NCBI RefSeq assembly: GCF_000208865.1
Contig: NC_018396.1
Coordinates: forward strand, 6,256,514-6,320,513
Length of the DNA: 64,000 bases
Direction of reading: 5' to 3'
Source: Neospora caninum Liverpool
Taxonomy: Eukaryota > Apicomplexa > Conoidasida > Eucoccidiorida > Sarcocystidae
The notes under the pieces were generated by a model. That model ran no database searches, was not told the origin of the DNA, and saw only the letters and a program-made list of their open reading frames with translations. Below are positions 14,201 to 25,969 of the stretch, in pieces (within the stretch, counting starts at the first letter, position 1; the number at the start of each line of letters is the position of its first letter). The translations under genes were made by a program, and so were the position numbers.

Positions 14201-17200
14201 ACGCGAAGGATGAATACGAAAAAGGTCAGAAGCATGACGCACCTATGCGAATGTGTATATAACTTATTTACATGTATTTACACATAAATAGACACATGTA
14301 TTTTTATGCATGTATTTAAATCTATTTTATATATAAATCACATGCATGTATAGCCGTAAGTATATATATATAACAATATATATAATATTTGTGAGCATGT
14401 GGAGAACGGAGACGGCAAGGGTGAGTTCACGTGTTATGGTTTCCGCCTTTCCTCCCGTGAATTGTATCGGCCACATCCACCACGCGGCAGCGAACAGAGG
14501 CAAGAGAGACTCCCCGTTTTTATTTCCCGTTCTGCCCCGTTTTACCGGCTGCTGCGGCTGCATGCGCCGCGAGGGACTCGAAGGACCGCAGACGCTGGCC
14601 GGCGTCGTCCCGCTCGATTCGTTCCCCTTGTCCCGGATTTTCGCACTCTCTCCTTCCCTCTCTGGAAGAAAGATTCGCGACAGCAGAAGACGCAGCGGAA
14701 GACGAGCCAGAAGAGGAAAAAGACGTCAGCAGTTGAGTTGTCTCGGATCGAGCCTCCCCCGCGCCTGCGAAAACTGTGGACCGCGAGACGTCGGCGGTGT
14801 GGAAAGGCCGGCCGAGCGGCGCCGGTGAAGACGCGGAAGCTGAGCGAGGAGACACGGAGGCGGGCGATTGCTGAGGACGCGGGAAAGACAAAAGGGGAGA
14901 ACACGAAGAGGGCCGCGCTGGGTGATGCGAAGACGGTGGAGGTGAGGAAGGCGCGGCACCGAGGGAAGGAAAAGCCGAGACTTGAGAGGAAGACGATGCA
15001 GGAAGTGCCCCCAGCAGACGAGAAGGTTCCGCGGGAGAAGACACGCATCCACGCACCTGAGCCGTACACACACCAGGCTCTCTCGCAGGCCTCTGTCCGT
15101 GTTCGGCGCCAGCGTCGCGTACGCCGAATCCTCCGTTTTCTCTGCTTCCTGCGTCCTCTCTTGGTTCTTCTCCGTGTTCTCCGTCCTCTCTTGGTTCTTC
15201 TTCGTTTTCTCTGTTTTCTCCTTCCTCTCGGCGCCCTCCTTGCTCTCGCGCGCTTGCCTCGGCGTCGCCGAGTTGCTGCGGAAGAACGGCATGCATGCGG
15301 CGTTGCAGGCCTCCGCCGCTTGAGGGACTTTGGGCTGTTGCGGCCTCTGTGGAGCCTGGGCGAGACAGCGGGGGGGTGTACACGAACACGCGCTCGGGAC
15401 GATTCAGCAAGGTCCGTGCGATCTCGCTCACCGTCAGGCTGTCTCTGACTGCCCTCGTCTCCTCTCCGCTCTCTGGAGCCCCTGCGCGAAGCAAGCTGAG
15501 AAGAGGAGTGAGAGCCTCCGCCACAGACCGGTCTAGGAGAGAAGGACGAGAAGACAAAGCCCCAGACGACAAGGCCCGCGAAGGCAACGCGTTAGAAGAC
15601 GAAGGCAAGGCAGGACGGAAAGACGAAGCAGATGGAGTGGGGCGAAAGTTTCGCAGAACGTGAGCTCGGGGTCTGAGTCCTGAGTCGTCCTGAAGCTCTC
15701 GGCGGGCGTCTGTGTCTGCGTCTCGAGTTTCGAGGTTCAGGCGAAAGAGCCGGCGACGTATGTTGATTGGCCGTCTGACCAATTCCGCCTCTTCTGGTGC
15801 ACGCGAGCGACGGGGAAAGACAGGGCGAGCGAGGAAGCCTACTCCTGCCGCTTGCAAGCCGTCCCGCTGGGTCCTCCGTGACCCCGCGGGCGGTCGCGCC
15901 GCTCGGGCGCGACCGGCTGCATGCACAGAAGCTTCGCTCGCCTCGCCCGTTCGCTGTCGTCTCCAGGAAATCCGCAAATCGCCTGCATCTAGTCCTGGCC
16001 CGCTCCCGCGACGAGACAGAACCGGGCCGTGTTTGCGTGGGCTGTCGCCGCAGAGGGCCGGCAAGTCGCCGAGGCCTCGGCGGCGTTTGCGCAGCCACCT
16101 GGGGCGCACGTAGGGCTCGACGAAGAGCGGAGCGTCGGGAAGATCCACGTGGTCATTGGGGTCGGGGAACGCGAGGAACGAAGGACGAAAAGAAGCTGCA
16201 TTCTGCGCCTCCCGCCACAGAGCCATGCCTGGCCTGCGAGGCCAGGGGGCGAAGACCGTAGCCGCCTGCGCAGAGGGAGATGCATAACGAGCCGGAGACA
16301 CTTGGGCCAGTCCAGGAAGGCCTGCCGTTGCGTTTGTTTCTTGTCGCCATTGTGCCGGCGGACTTCTCGGACGGGACTGCGCTACTACCGGAAAGGTGGA
16401 GCCCTCTGGAAGAACAAACGACGGGAAACGCCTGGTCCCTCTCTGACCTCCGACTCCGGGGCGCCAACTCGCCCCCAGGTCGGCGCCATCTTCCCCTTCT
16501 GATGCTTTGTCTTCTGTCACTCGCGCGCGCGCCTCTCCGTGGTTCGATTCCCAGTCGTCCTCGTCGGTGCTTGAGGCGAACTTTTCCTGGCCCGCCGCAA
16601 TGGCCGCCCAGGAGCATGCATCTGCGCAGAGGCGCCGAAGGCACTCCAACTCTTCAGAAACCTCCCGGGCTCGCCCTATATTCCCGTCGGCTCGCCCTCC
16701 TGCACTTTCGTCTGCTTCCTCGTCTCTTGTCGGATGAGGCGACTGCTTCGACGCCGGACGAAGGCGCGCTCTTCCGCTGACGCGACGACCAGGCATCTGT
16801 GGCGGAGGCCCAGACTCCGAGCTCGGCCCGGCCTCTCCCTCAACCTGTCTCTCCCTTGCTCCTCGCTCGTCTCTCTCCCTCGAACTCTCCTTCTCTTTGC
16901 TCCTTCTGAGTGGCTCTCTGATCGTCTCTCTGATCTTCTCTCCCTTCTGCTCTGAGTCCGAGTCGCTGTCTGCATCCGTGTCCGCGCCGGGATGTCTTCT
17001 GGCTTCGCGCCCTTCGCGTGCTTGCCGCTCCGCAGACTCCACAGCCGGCGAGCCACGAGACGCTTCTGAAGACTCTAACGACTCCGAAAGAGCGGCGGAA
17101 GACGACGAGGAGTCCCACGTGGTGCTGGAGGATTGTGGGGCGAGAAGGCGGGCGGCAGCAAGAATGAGATCTTTTGCGTGGCTGCGAGAGACGCGCTTGT

Positions 17201-17569
17201 GCAGGAGCGAAGCGGAACAAGACAGGGCGGCGTCTCCGCGTCCGACTGGGAGATGGCGGAGGTCGATGAAGGAGAGATGATGAGTGTTGCTGCCAAAGAC
17301 AAGAGACGAGTAGAAGGGAAGCAGAAGGGAACAGACGGGAAAAGACGACAGAGGCGCAGCTGCGGGCGGAAAAGGATTGCACGCGAAGGACCACGTCGAC
17401 ACGTCCGTTTGACAGCTCGAATGAGACGTCGGGGGGCCGAGACTGTTCCTGCAGGGGACGCGAGACACGAAAAAAACAACAGACAAAACAAAAAAGGTCG
17501 ACGAAATGAAGAGCAAACCAAAGAGGGGAGAACGGTCGGTACATACACATGCATGCAAACATACATACA

Positions 17570-17601
<32 letters not shown>

Positions 17602-19278
17602 CATGGATATAGATGGATATACATGGATGTAGATAAATTGATGGATAGAGATAAATACAGAGATAGAGTTAGGGAGAGACGTGGCGAGAGAAAATGTGGA
17701 AGGATGAGGAGCGATCACTCAACCTGAGGAGGGGTCCACGAAATGAAAAGAAAGAGCGACAAGAGCCTTTTCCCTCTGCTGACTCGAGCCCGCTGGTTTG
17801 TTTCTCTGTCACGTGGACGGCCTCGCTCTGTCCGATGCGTACCTAATCCACACATCCGGGACGGGCGTGAGTCTATGTGCCTCCTCCATCTGAATCTGTC
17901 GGATTCGTTCTTCTTGTTGTCTTTCCCGCGCTTCTGCTCGCAACGCGTTGACGAGAGAGTCGCCATCATGCGCCTCCCAGGACGACGCAGACGAAAGGGA
18001 TTCCAGTCGGTCTCTTGCCTGTTCATCCGCGTCGTGTCCCCGTTCGAGACGATCGGCAGACGCCGCCTGGAACGCGCCCTGTCGATTCGCCTCTCTCTGA
18101 CTCTCTCCCGCATCTCTTTCTTCCTTCTCGCGCTTCTCCGTCGCGCTCTTCTCCTTTTGCTCTTTCGTCTCCCTGGCGATCCTGCGCTTTGCCTCGCGTT
18201 CTCTTTGCTTTTCTTCTCTCTTCCGTTCTCGCTCGCGGTCGAGACGCTCTCTGATCCCCGCGAGGGAGAAGACCAGCACGTCGCCGGCGCGGGTGGTACT
18301 GACGAGGACTTCTTCCCCCGCGAGAGTCTCGCACGCGATGTTTGTGGCGCGGACGCGTCTGTCGCGCGCCGCGAAGGGCCAAGTCGAAGCCTCGTCCAGC
18401 TCGCTGGCCTCGACTGCATGCGGCGAGAACGCCCCCGGCCGTCTGTAGCGGTCGGCGGGGAGCAAAAAGACGAAACGCTCCGGCAGGAAGGCGCGCTCTC
18501 TTCCCAGGTGTTTGGCGCTGTGCAGATGGCCCGTCTCCACTTCTTCGCCAAGAGCCGTGAGGAAGGGGGCGTCTTCCCCGTCGCGCCCTCGAGTCTCTCC
18601 TCGCTCTGACTCGACCTCGGAGAGACCCGCGTCGGAACTGGACGAAGAGACAGATTCCCATTCACTCTCCACAAACGGACCGTTTCTGTCGCCGCGCTGT
18701 CTCCGTCTCTGGGAAACGGACCAAACTTCTCCCGATTGCTGGCGCCGACGAAGTTCCTCCGCGGTCGCCGGAACACCCCACAGCGACATCTGAGGGCCTG
18801 TCGCCCCCTCGACTGGTGTCAGAAAAGAAGAGGAAGGAGACGAGGACGAGGGGGGACGAGATGGGAGGTTTGTGTGTCGAAACGGCGGCGTTTTTTGACA
18901 CAGTTTTCCAGCGGGTGTGCCTCGAGGCGTGAGGGGAAGCACGAGAAGCTGGCCCTCTGAGCCAGCAACAAAGAGGAGATCGCCGGAAGGGGAGAGAGCG
19001 AGGGTATTGGTTGCATCTTCAGGGAGGGCCAGAGGCGGGGTGCGCAGGGGGGAGAGACGGGAGGAGATCGACGGTTTAAGCGAGACAGAAAACAGCAGAG
19101 AAAGACTTTTAAGTTTCCCGGAAACCGGCGAAGGCGCAGAAGAGACAGACGAGAGGGAAGGGAGAGAAGAACGGTCTTGCGAATGTGCGCCGGGGAGTGT
19201 GCTGCCAAAGAGAGTAGGGAAAAAGAAGTCGACGGCAGGAACAGCTGGAGGCGCTGCAAAAGGGTCAGCCGTCGCCAT
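5245..19278 (-). CDS. Giant CRT10/WD-propeller-like protein, 10 exons
   Basis: Exons on the minus strand: 19278-17843, 17289-14546, 14010-13266, 12954-12282, 11256-10861, 10548-9957, 9500-9268, 8612-6654, 6019-5884 and 5591-5245. All phases agree and sum to 3087 codons (3086 aa). The start ATG at 19278 opens [11 protein letters not shown]. Propeller-like strands include [20 protein letters not shown] in exon 1, [20 protein letters not shown] near residue 345, [20 protein letters not shown] in exon 8, and the C-terminal pattern [20 protein letters not shown]. That order (split N- and C-terminal propeller blades, ending in a tyrosine-glutamate strand) resembles the fungal CRT10 family, linked in yeast to ribonucleotide reductase gene regulation. 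Between them lie long low-complexity inserts: Arg/Glu coiled coil after 350, Ser/Pro repeats in exon 3, and a Glu/Lys tract in exon 4. The family call is tentative. The gene model is well supported except the end of exon 4 (weak donor GTGCGT) and the exon 8 end (donor GTACCC). Confidence 0.7.
6147..6262. repeat. TA/CATA microsatellite in intron 8
   Basis: Long alternation of TA with CATA steps, inside the intron between exons 8 and 9 of the CRT10-like gene. A second short TA run follows at about 6374-6391. Confidence 0.9.
9183..9262. repeat. 24-bp intronic minisatellite
   Basis: Three or more tandem copies of GTCTCTTCAATCGTCTCTCT plus TCCC, in the intron between exons 7 and 8 of the CRT10-like gene. 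On the minus strand it would read as an in-frame RREERRLK repeat, but a strong donor (CAG followed by GTGAGA, exon end 9268) precedes it and the downstream exon joins in phase without it. Confidence 0.8.
12443..12663. repeat. Pyrimidine/purine tract encoding Glu/Lys repeat
   Basis: About 220 bp of CTCTTTCTTCTC-type units, strictly pyrimidine on the plus strand and purine on the minus. In the CRT10-like exon 4 frame it encodes repeated EEEKKEEGE blocks. The exon stays open on both sides ([10 protein letters not shown] before, [11 protein letters not shown] after), so it is modelled as coding. Confidence 0.8.
13690..13885. repeat. 27-bp coding repeat (Ser/Pro/Ala) in exon 3
   Basis: Tandem units of GGAGGAGAGGATGCAGCAGG type, about three copies, next to shorter GAGAAGACG repeats. 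On the minus strand they encode SSPAASSPP and PSPSS repeats within exon 3 of the CRT10-like gene. This looks like slippage-driven expansion of a disordered linker. Confidence 0.8.
17559..17598. repeat. TACA tetranucleotide microsatellite
   Basis: About ten uninterrupted ATAC units inside intron 1 of the CRT10-like gene, followed by GGATATAGATGGATATACAT-type sequence. Confidence 0.95.
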
Positions 19279-20582
19279 CGTGAAAACGCAGAAAACAGAG
19301 AAGCGAGAAGAGAGGAAGGAAAAACGAGAAAGTGAAAGGGAAGGGCCCTGCGCGCCACAGGCGAAACGGGGCGGCAAGAACGAGCGTCTTGAGGAGAAGC
19401 TAAAGGCAAAAAGACGGAAGAGACAGCGGGGCAGAAGATCGGGGAAACGCGAGACGAGGCGAAAGACATGGGAAAACGGAGGTTGACGAGGCGAAAGGGG
19501 AGAGAAAAGAGGAAAAGGGGAGGCGGCATGTCGAGGCACATACGCGTCGAAAAGAAGAGAGACCAGCAGATCTCTCCACGGTTCCCGAGAGGCTCTACGC
19601 TTCCCCTGTCTTCACATTTTCTGAGCGTTTCCTTTTCGAAATCGACACAGAGCCTCTGGAGAGCGTAAACGCGCCAGCAGGTCTTCGAGAAAGTCTCGAA
19701 GCCGTTTTCCAGTCCCAAAAAGCGGTAGCTGTCTCCGAGAATGGGACGCTGAGCATGCGAATCGCCGCTTTTCTTCTGGAGAGCCCCTCGCCGGGAGAGA
19801 CAACAACAGGGGAGAAGGCTCTTCTCTTCTCTTCCGACACACATGCTTCGCGCCAGGGAAGAGGAGAGAGAAAAACAGAAAAACGAGAAGGCACCTTCGA
19901 TTCAACGTTACACACCGGCACAGCCAAGACGGAACCGCACGCATGCATCTAAAAGGCTCACCGAACTTGCGGTTTTCGCCGACAAGCCGGACTCCTCCTG
20001 GGTCTTCAATCGCGTAGATGTGAAAGAGGTGAAGAACGCCTTTCTGAGAATTTACTTGCAAAAGAAAGGAACCTGTTTTTCCTCAAACGCCTGAGGGAAA
20101 GGCACACCGCCAGTTCGCAGCACCACGTCCAACTTTGCGTGGAGACAGCGCGTGTCGGAGACGAGTGAAACAACAGAACGAGGCAATGGAATTCAGAGAG
20201 AGAACGAAAAAAGCTTTGCTTTCGCTCAAAAAACGTTGAGCCAGTCAGAGAAAGGGCGAGTTTTTCCAGAAAAAACGCTCACTGTCTCGCGGAAGCGCCT
20301 GCCGTGTAGAGATCTGATTTTGCTTCCTCTCAACGTCCTTTTCTTCCGGCTTTTCGTCTTCCGTTGCTGATCTCCATGCGCTTCTTCAACCGTTTTGCCC
20401 TTCTCATTTCCCTTCAACACTTTTTCTTCAGCAGTTTCTTTGTTCTCTCTGCGAGTCTCCTCTCCGACCAGCCCCGTCTCTCTGTCTCGTGCACAGGGGG
20501 TCTTTCTACGCTTTCCGTATGAACTCTCTTTGCTCTGCTTCCCTCTCCCCCGTGTCTGTTTCAGTTTTCTCTTCTTTTTTCT
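19279..20582. other. Divergent intergenic region (CRT10-like / GPN2)
   Basis: This lies between the minus-strand CRT10-like start codon and the assembly gap that hides the 5' end of the plus-strand GPN2 gene, so it should contain both promoters. No exon with a P-loop (GxxGxGK) is visible in any plus frame. The last 120 bases become pyrimidine-rich (ending TCTTTTTTCT at the gap), which looks like the 3' end of an intron. Confidence 0.5.
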
Positions 20583-20682
20583 NNNNNNNNNNNNNNNNNN
20601 NNNNNNNNNNNNNNNNNNNNNNNNNNNNNNNNNNNNNNNNNNNNNNNNNNNNNNNNNNNNNNNNNNNNNNNNNNNNNNNNNN
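20583..20682. other. Assembly gap (100 N)
   Basis: Exactly 100 unknown bases, the conventional placeholder for a gap of unknown size. It interrupts the GPN2 gene. The acceptor of the exon ending at 20715, and probably the exon coding for the P-loop, are missing here. Confidence 0.98.
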
Positions 20683-23600
20683 CTCATGGAAAGAATCGCC
20701 TCGGCCCCAATGGAGGTAAAACTCTAGTCTCTCTCTCTTCCTGCTTTTTCCCTCGTTCTCTCTTGCATCTTTCGCTTGCGTCCTCCTTGGCTCCCACCTC
20801 AGAGCGGCCTTTTTTCCGTCTCTCCATCGGCACGAACCCGACACTCCAACTGCGGCGGAATCAAGCCTTGTCGCCAACGGAAAGATACACCGGCGTTGTT
20901 CTCAGTCCCGTCTCTTTTCCCCCAGATTTCCACCGAGGTCCATCGATGCTGCCTCCAGTATATTCGTATATCCATATCCATACAATCATATTCCCGAATA
21001 TATATATATATATATCTTTGTGTGTGTTTGTACCGAGTTGCTTCTACTGGTGTGCCGATGCGTTAGATCGGTTTTCACATGCTCTCTGGGCGCGCCTGCA
21101 GAGAGAGGCAGGTGGCGAGAGACGACGGGAAAGCAGAGAAGAAAAAGAGTGAACGCAGCGCTCGGAAGAACGGAAGACAAACAGAGCGAGACCCAACGGT
21201 GAAAAACTCAAGCAGCGACTAAAGAGCGTGTATCAGCCCCCCCCCACCCTCCCGTCCTCGCGTCTGCTTCCTCTTCTGGTGTTCGCAGCCCTCATCTACT
21301 GCCTCGAGTTCCTGCTTGTCAATCTCGACTGGTTAGAGGAGCAAATCAAAAAATTCAAAAGTACGCGACGAGCTACCTCAGATCGTCTCATCCCTCCTCG
21401 CTCTGAAGGGAGCTCCCAGATCCCCGCACACGCCATAGGCTAGCTGATTTGTTTTTGGGTGCCTTCCTGTCCCGCCTCTCTCTTTTCTTTCCCCCGCCCT
21501 TCTCCACCTCGCTCTGCTCCCCACACGTTTGGGTCCCTCTCGTCCTCTTCTTGTCTCTTTTTTCTTTCGTTCTCTCGTCCCCACTTCCGGCGTTTTTTTC
21601 CTTTCGCGCTCTTCGCTTCGCAGGCCATTACATTCTATTCGACTGCCCCGGACAGGTTGAGGTGTACACGCACCACGAGTCCATGCAGCGCGTCGTCCAG
21701 CGCCTGCAAAAGGGCCTCGACGCAAGAGTAAGCCTGCAGTCGCACCTCCCTTTGTGGTTGTGTCGGAAAACGCGAGAACTCTGCTTGCCTCCGTTTAAGT
21801 CCCCGTTTCCGCCTTCGCTTTCGTCGCCGCTGTCGACTCGCGGGCTCGTCCCTTCTCTCTGCGACGCCGCAAGCGCCGCCACGAGCTCCCGCCGCGTCTC
21901 CTGCTTGCCAGAGACTTCCTTCCAACTTCTCGCTTTCTGATTCTCTCGACAGACCTTTCCTTTCCGTTTTCCTCAACTCAATAAACCTAACCGAGATCCT
22001 TGAGGCGCGTGGGGGTCGACAGCCTACGGGAGTGTCTGTGCCGACGCTTGCGTCCTCCTCCCTCCGCGCTCCGGTTTTGTTTTTTCGTATCCCCTGAGGC
22101 GCGTCATCTTTCCACGTGTTTTGTTCTTGCACTGTGTCCGCTGTCTCTCTCTCGTGTCGGTCGTCGTTTGTCTGTTCCTTTTTGCCGCCGCTTCCCGTCT
22201 CCTTCGCTGTGTTTCTTTTGGCCGTCGCGTTTTCTCGCTGCGATTGCTCTCTCCCTTGTTTCCGTTTGACCTTCGCCGCCTCGTTTGCCCAAAAACAGAT
22301 GTCGCTTGGATGCGTCCCGCACTCGACACCTCGCGCCGCTTTTCTGTTTCTTTTTTTCCCTGCTCTTCCCAGCTCACAGCCGTCCATCTCGTCGACAGCA
22401 CACTTTGCACCGATGGCCTACAAGGCAAGGCTAGGCACAGAGATCGCGCTGGGTCTCAGCGCCGTCTTCTTTCACTTCCTGTCACGCCCGCGACTCTCTC
22501 CTCTCTCGCATGTCTCCCTCCTCGGACTCCCGCCTGTCTATCTCCTTTCTGTCTCCTGCCCGTTTCCTGTCTGTTTCCTGTCTTTCTCCTTTCTGTCTCC
22601 TGTCTATCTCTTGGTTGGGAGCTCTCGATGCGAGCTGCGTGGCCGCTCGCCTCCTTTTTCCGCTTCGCATCGGTCTGTTGTCGGTTTCTTTCTGCGCGGC
22701 GTTCTTCAGTACATCAGCGCGCTTCTCGTCTCTTTAAGCGGCCAGCTGCTGCTGGAGCTGCCGCACGTGAACGTCCTGTCGAAGATCGACCTTTTGAAAC
22801 ATCACCGAGACCAGTTAGGTGAGCTCGCGCGTCTCTTTTCTGTCTCGGGTCTTTTGCTGCTTCTCCCGCCCATCCGATTCTGTCTCTTCCCGTCGGTTTT
22901 CCCTTTTCTCTTTCTCAGCGTTTCGCCTGGAGTACTTCGCAGAAGTGCAAGACCTCAGCGAACTCATTACCGCTATGGAGAACACGCATCCGATGACGGT
23001 ACGCTCGCTCTCGTTTTCGTGTCTCTGCGCTTTCTTCTCGTTTTTCGGCTCTTTCTGATGTCGGCCGTCTCGCTTCTCTCCAGGCGTCGCAAGTCATGCC
23101 TCCCTTCTCGCGCGTGTCTCTCCCTCTGCACAGCAAACTTGGCTTTCTTCGCTCGTCTCTGCGGGGTTTCCTTTTCTCTTTTTGCCTTGCTGTCAGTTTC
23201 TCTCCGCGCCTTCCCGTTCTCTTCTCTGCCTCCTCGGGACTTCGCTTGCGTCGACGTCTCGCTTCTTTCTCTCCGTGGCCGTTTTCTGTCTACGGCGACA
23301 CCGAAACAGAGACTTCCATTCTCGTTCCGCTTGCGCCTGTCATTTTCCACGCGGCAAGGCAACGGCCGTCGCGAGCGGAAACGCCGTCCTTTCGTCCTTG
23401 CTTGTGTTTATCTTGTCAAACGGAACAGAACGGTCGCGCCTTCCCTTTTCTCTCGGTTTGGTGCTTGCTTGTCACTGCAGGCAAAGATGAAGGAGCACAC
23501 CGAACTGCTCTGTGAACTCATCGAGGATTATAAGTGCGTTGTGGGACTGGGCCACGCTCATCTATCTTCCTTTTAGATTCTCGGGTCGCTCGGTACCTCG

Positions 23601-25063
23601 AAACCGCAGAGAGCGGACCGGCGTTTTCTGGGGCAGAAGAGACGCCCCCTCCATGCCGTCTTGATGGCAAAAATTTCGGATTAACTTCTCAGACCAAGAC
23701 GTGCCTCTCTCTCTCCACAGAGGCGTCGACATACTCGCACAGCATCTTCCATCGCACACATACACAAACACTGTGCATGCGAATATCCAGAAAGCTTCTA
23801 CTTTCATGCATGCGGATACATTTGCCTAGGCGTGTACCGCCATATCAAGTGCCAAGGCTCGCGCCTTGTTCGCAGATTCTTTTTTGCCCCCGGAGAGAGC
23901 TTCGGCGCAAGACCGGTCTCGCAGTTTGCGGATGTCACAGCCCTGTGCGAAACGACGAGTGCATGCATCCCTGCGTTCGGATTTGAGTCGCGATCTTTGT
24001 GTTGTGCCTTTCTGCAGCCTCGTTTCATTCAAACTCCTCGACATTCAGGAGAAGCACTCCGTGCTCAATCTCCTCAAGGCCATCGACGTGGCAAATGGGT
24101 GAGATGTCAGAGAGAGGAAAGAAAAAACGGCGAGCGGAAGAGACGGAGAAGGAAGGGGCAGAGATGGAACCGAGACAGAAGAAAAACGCTAGAGACCGAA
24201 CTCACGCCGGGAGACTGCGAAGAGCCCCTACAGAGCGAGAAATGCATGAACAACGAGGGGACGGAATGGAGTGCCCCACCACATCTTATCTTTCTTCGAA
24301 TCCTTTATTTCCTCTCGGTCTCACTCTCTATCCCTCTCTTTTTCCGTTTCAGTTTCCCATTCTCTATACCTCTCTTTCTGTTTTTCCCATTCTCATCTTT
24401 CTTTCTCTCTGTCTCTCTTTCTCGTTCTATATCTTTCTTTCTCTGTGTCTTTTCGTCGTCACTCTGTTACTGTCTCTTTCTCGTCGCACTGTATTGAACT
24501 TGCAGCTACAGCCTAGGAAACATGGCGGCAGATTTCAACATCTTCAACGTGGCTCTCGACAACACGGAAGACACAGCAGATCTGTAAGTCCCCCGCGCGC
24601 CTCTCTCTCGCTTACCTCGCAGGTTGTGGTCGTGGCTTGCCTTTTCATTTTCAAATCGGCAGATATACATTTTCCCGTGCATATATGCGTAAACACTTTT
24701 AGATATAAATACATAGACGTCTGCACACGTATTCACACGCACGTGCGTACACCTGTGCGTCTCTTATGTGCGTACCATGTAGCCATTCCTTCGCCGTCTC
24801 TCGGAATGCATGTGAAAACCTCGTAGGGCGAGCGGGAACGGCGACTCTTCTCGTTCGACGAGCTCGGATACTTCTGCGTCTTCTTTTTCTACTTGAGCAA
24901 TCCTTGTGTCCAAAAAGAACTCTTCTCGAGTTGCGATTCCGGCTGTGAGGAAGCATGTTTCACCTGCGGCGTCAGCCCTGGTTGCTTTGCTCGCAGGCTA
25001 GACACGATCCAGGAACGCTACGTCGATTTAGACGAAGAGGAAGAAGAAAGAGAGAAACCGTGA
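20683..25063 (+). CDS. GPN2: GPN-loop GTPase, GPN2 class (5' end lost in gap)
   Basis: GPN-loop GTPases dimerise through a Gly-Pro-Asn loop and act in cytoplasmic assembly and nuclear import of RNA polymerases. Visible exons: 20683-20715 (HGKNRLGPNGG with the GPN motif at 20703-20711), 21289-21360, 21624-21727 (HYILFDCPGQVEVYTHH, the G3 region), 22373-22424, 22710-22818 (NVLSKIDLL, the SKxD guanine motif), 22919-22998, 23481-23533, 24018-24098, 24506-24583 and 24997-25063. The last exon ends DLDEEEEEREKP. The P-loop is absent from readable sequence because of the gap. All junctions agree in phase except 22424/22710: the exon ending ACCGATGGCCTACAAG carries one G too many to continue into YISALLVSLS, and its donor is GC (AAG then GCAAGG). 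The frameshift may be a sequencing error or real. The family assignment is firm. Confidence 0.92.
20997..21022. repeat. Short TA microsatellite in GPN2 intron
   Basis: A run of about nine TA units followed by TTTGTGTGTG, inside the first visible GPN2 intron. Confidence 0.85.
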
Positions 25064-25162
25064 AATCCCTCTCGTGGTCTCGCTTCTGTGGCGATGGTGA
25101 TGCATCTCCATCGCCAGGTTGCTATGGGGCTTTGTCTCGCTGCGGCCATTCTCTCCCAAACA

Positions 25163-25202
25163 GTATATATAACATATATATGTATATATAAACATATATA
25201 TA

Positions 25203-25243
<41 letters not shown>
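25163..25243. repeat. TA microsatellite
   Basis: AT-only array with CATA interruptions, ending in about 18 uninterrupted TA units, about 100 bp after the GPN2 stop codon. Confidence 0.9.
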
Positions 25244-25245
<2 letters not shown>

Positions 25246-25951
25246 GACTATATGTATATTTGTGGGTTCACCTGTATAGAGAGTGTGAAAGCGACCATAT
25301 GTGCACATGTAAGTGGATATTTATGGTATATTAAATTTGCTTCAGCATTCCTTGATTCCGCTCCAGCGGGAATTAAAAACGAATGTATCACCGTGCATGC
25401 CTGCCATATGTATTTGAAAAAACAGTTGTGAGGCGATCCCGAGGGAACTGTTTTTGTGGGCCATGAGCATGGCGGTGGGGCAGCCGCTGCGTCCACGCCT
25501 TCTCCTTTTCCTGTGGTTTCCCAGGACTCGTTCTCTCCTCTCGAGATTTTTAACTTCTCTGGTTTTTTTACTTCTGGCCTCTACGCTCCTTGTGCGACTC
25601 TGTCCAGACTGGCTGTCAGGTTTCAGCCGCTTCTTCTCTGCAAACCTCCACTAACTGCTCTTTTTCTTTCTGTCTCAGCTCCTCTTGTTTCTCTCTCAGC
25701 TCCTCCTGTTTCTCTCTCATCTCCTCCTGTTTCCCTCGCTGTCTCCCGACAGCAGCCGCCTATGGACGGAAGTCTCTCCTTGTCTCTCCTCTCCTGCTTG
25801 CGTGTCTCCTCTCGTGCGTCATTTCTTTCTTCTTCCTTTCCGGTGATAAAGACGACATTTCCGCCTCGACGGGCATTCCATTACGAGAGGACAATGTCTT
25901 AGGCTGAAGCGGCGACAGCGTTTTGTCCTCTCCAGAGTGTGAAACGTGCGT

Positions 25952-25969
25952 CCCCCCCCCCCCCCCCCC
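25952..25969. repeat. 18-C homopolymer
   Basis: Uninterrupted run of C followed by GCCGCCCCGG. Intergenic. Runs of this length are prone to slippage and to length errors in sequencing. Confidence 0.9.

Noticed and set aside
14399..15448. 349-codon plus-strand frame
   Set aside because: Antisense to exon 2 of the CRT10-like gene; Arg-rich composition and no splice or motif support.
22116..23576. 486-codon plus-strand frame
   Set aside because: Read-through of GPN2 introns. Only the short conserved pieces with proper splice sites are coding; the rest is Phe/Leu/Ser from pyrimidine-rich intron DNA.
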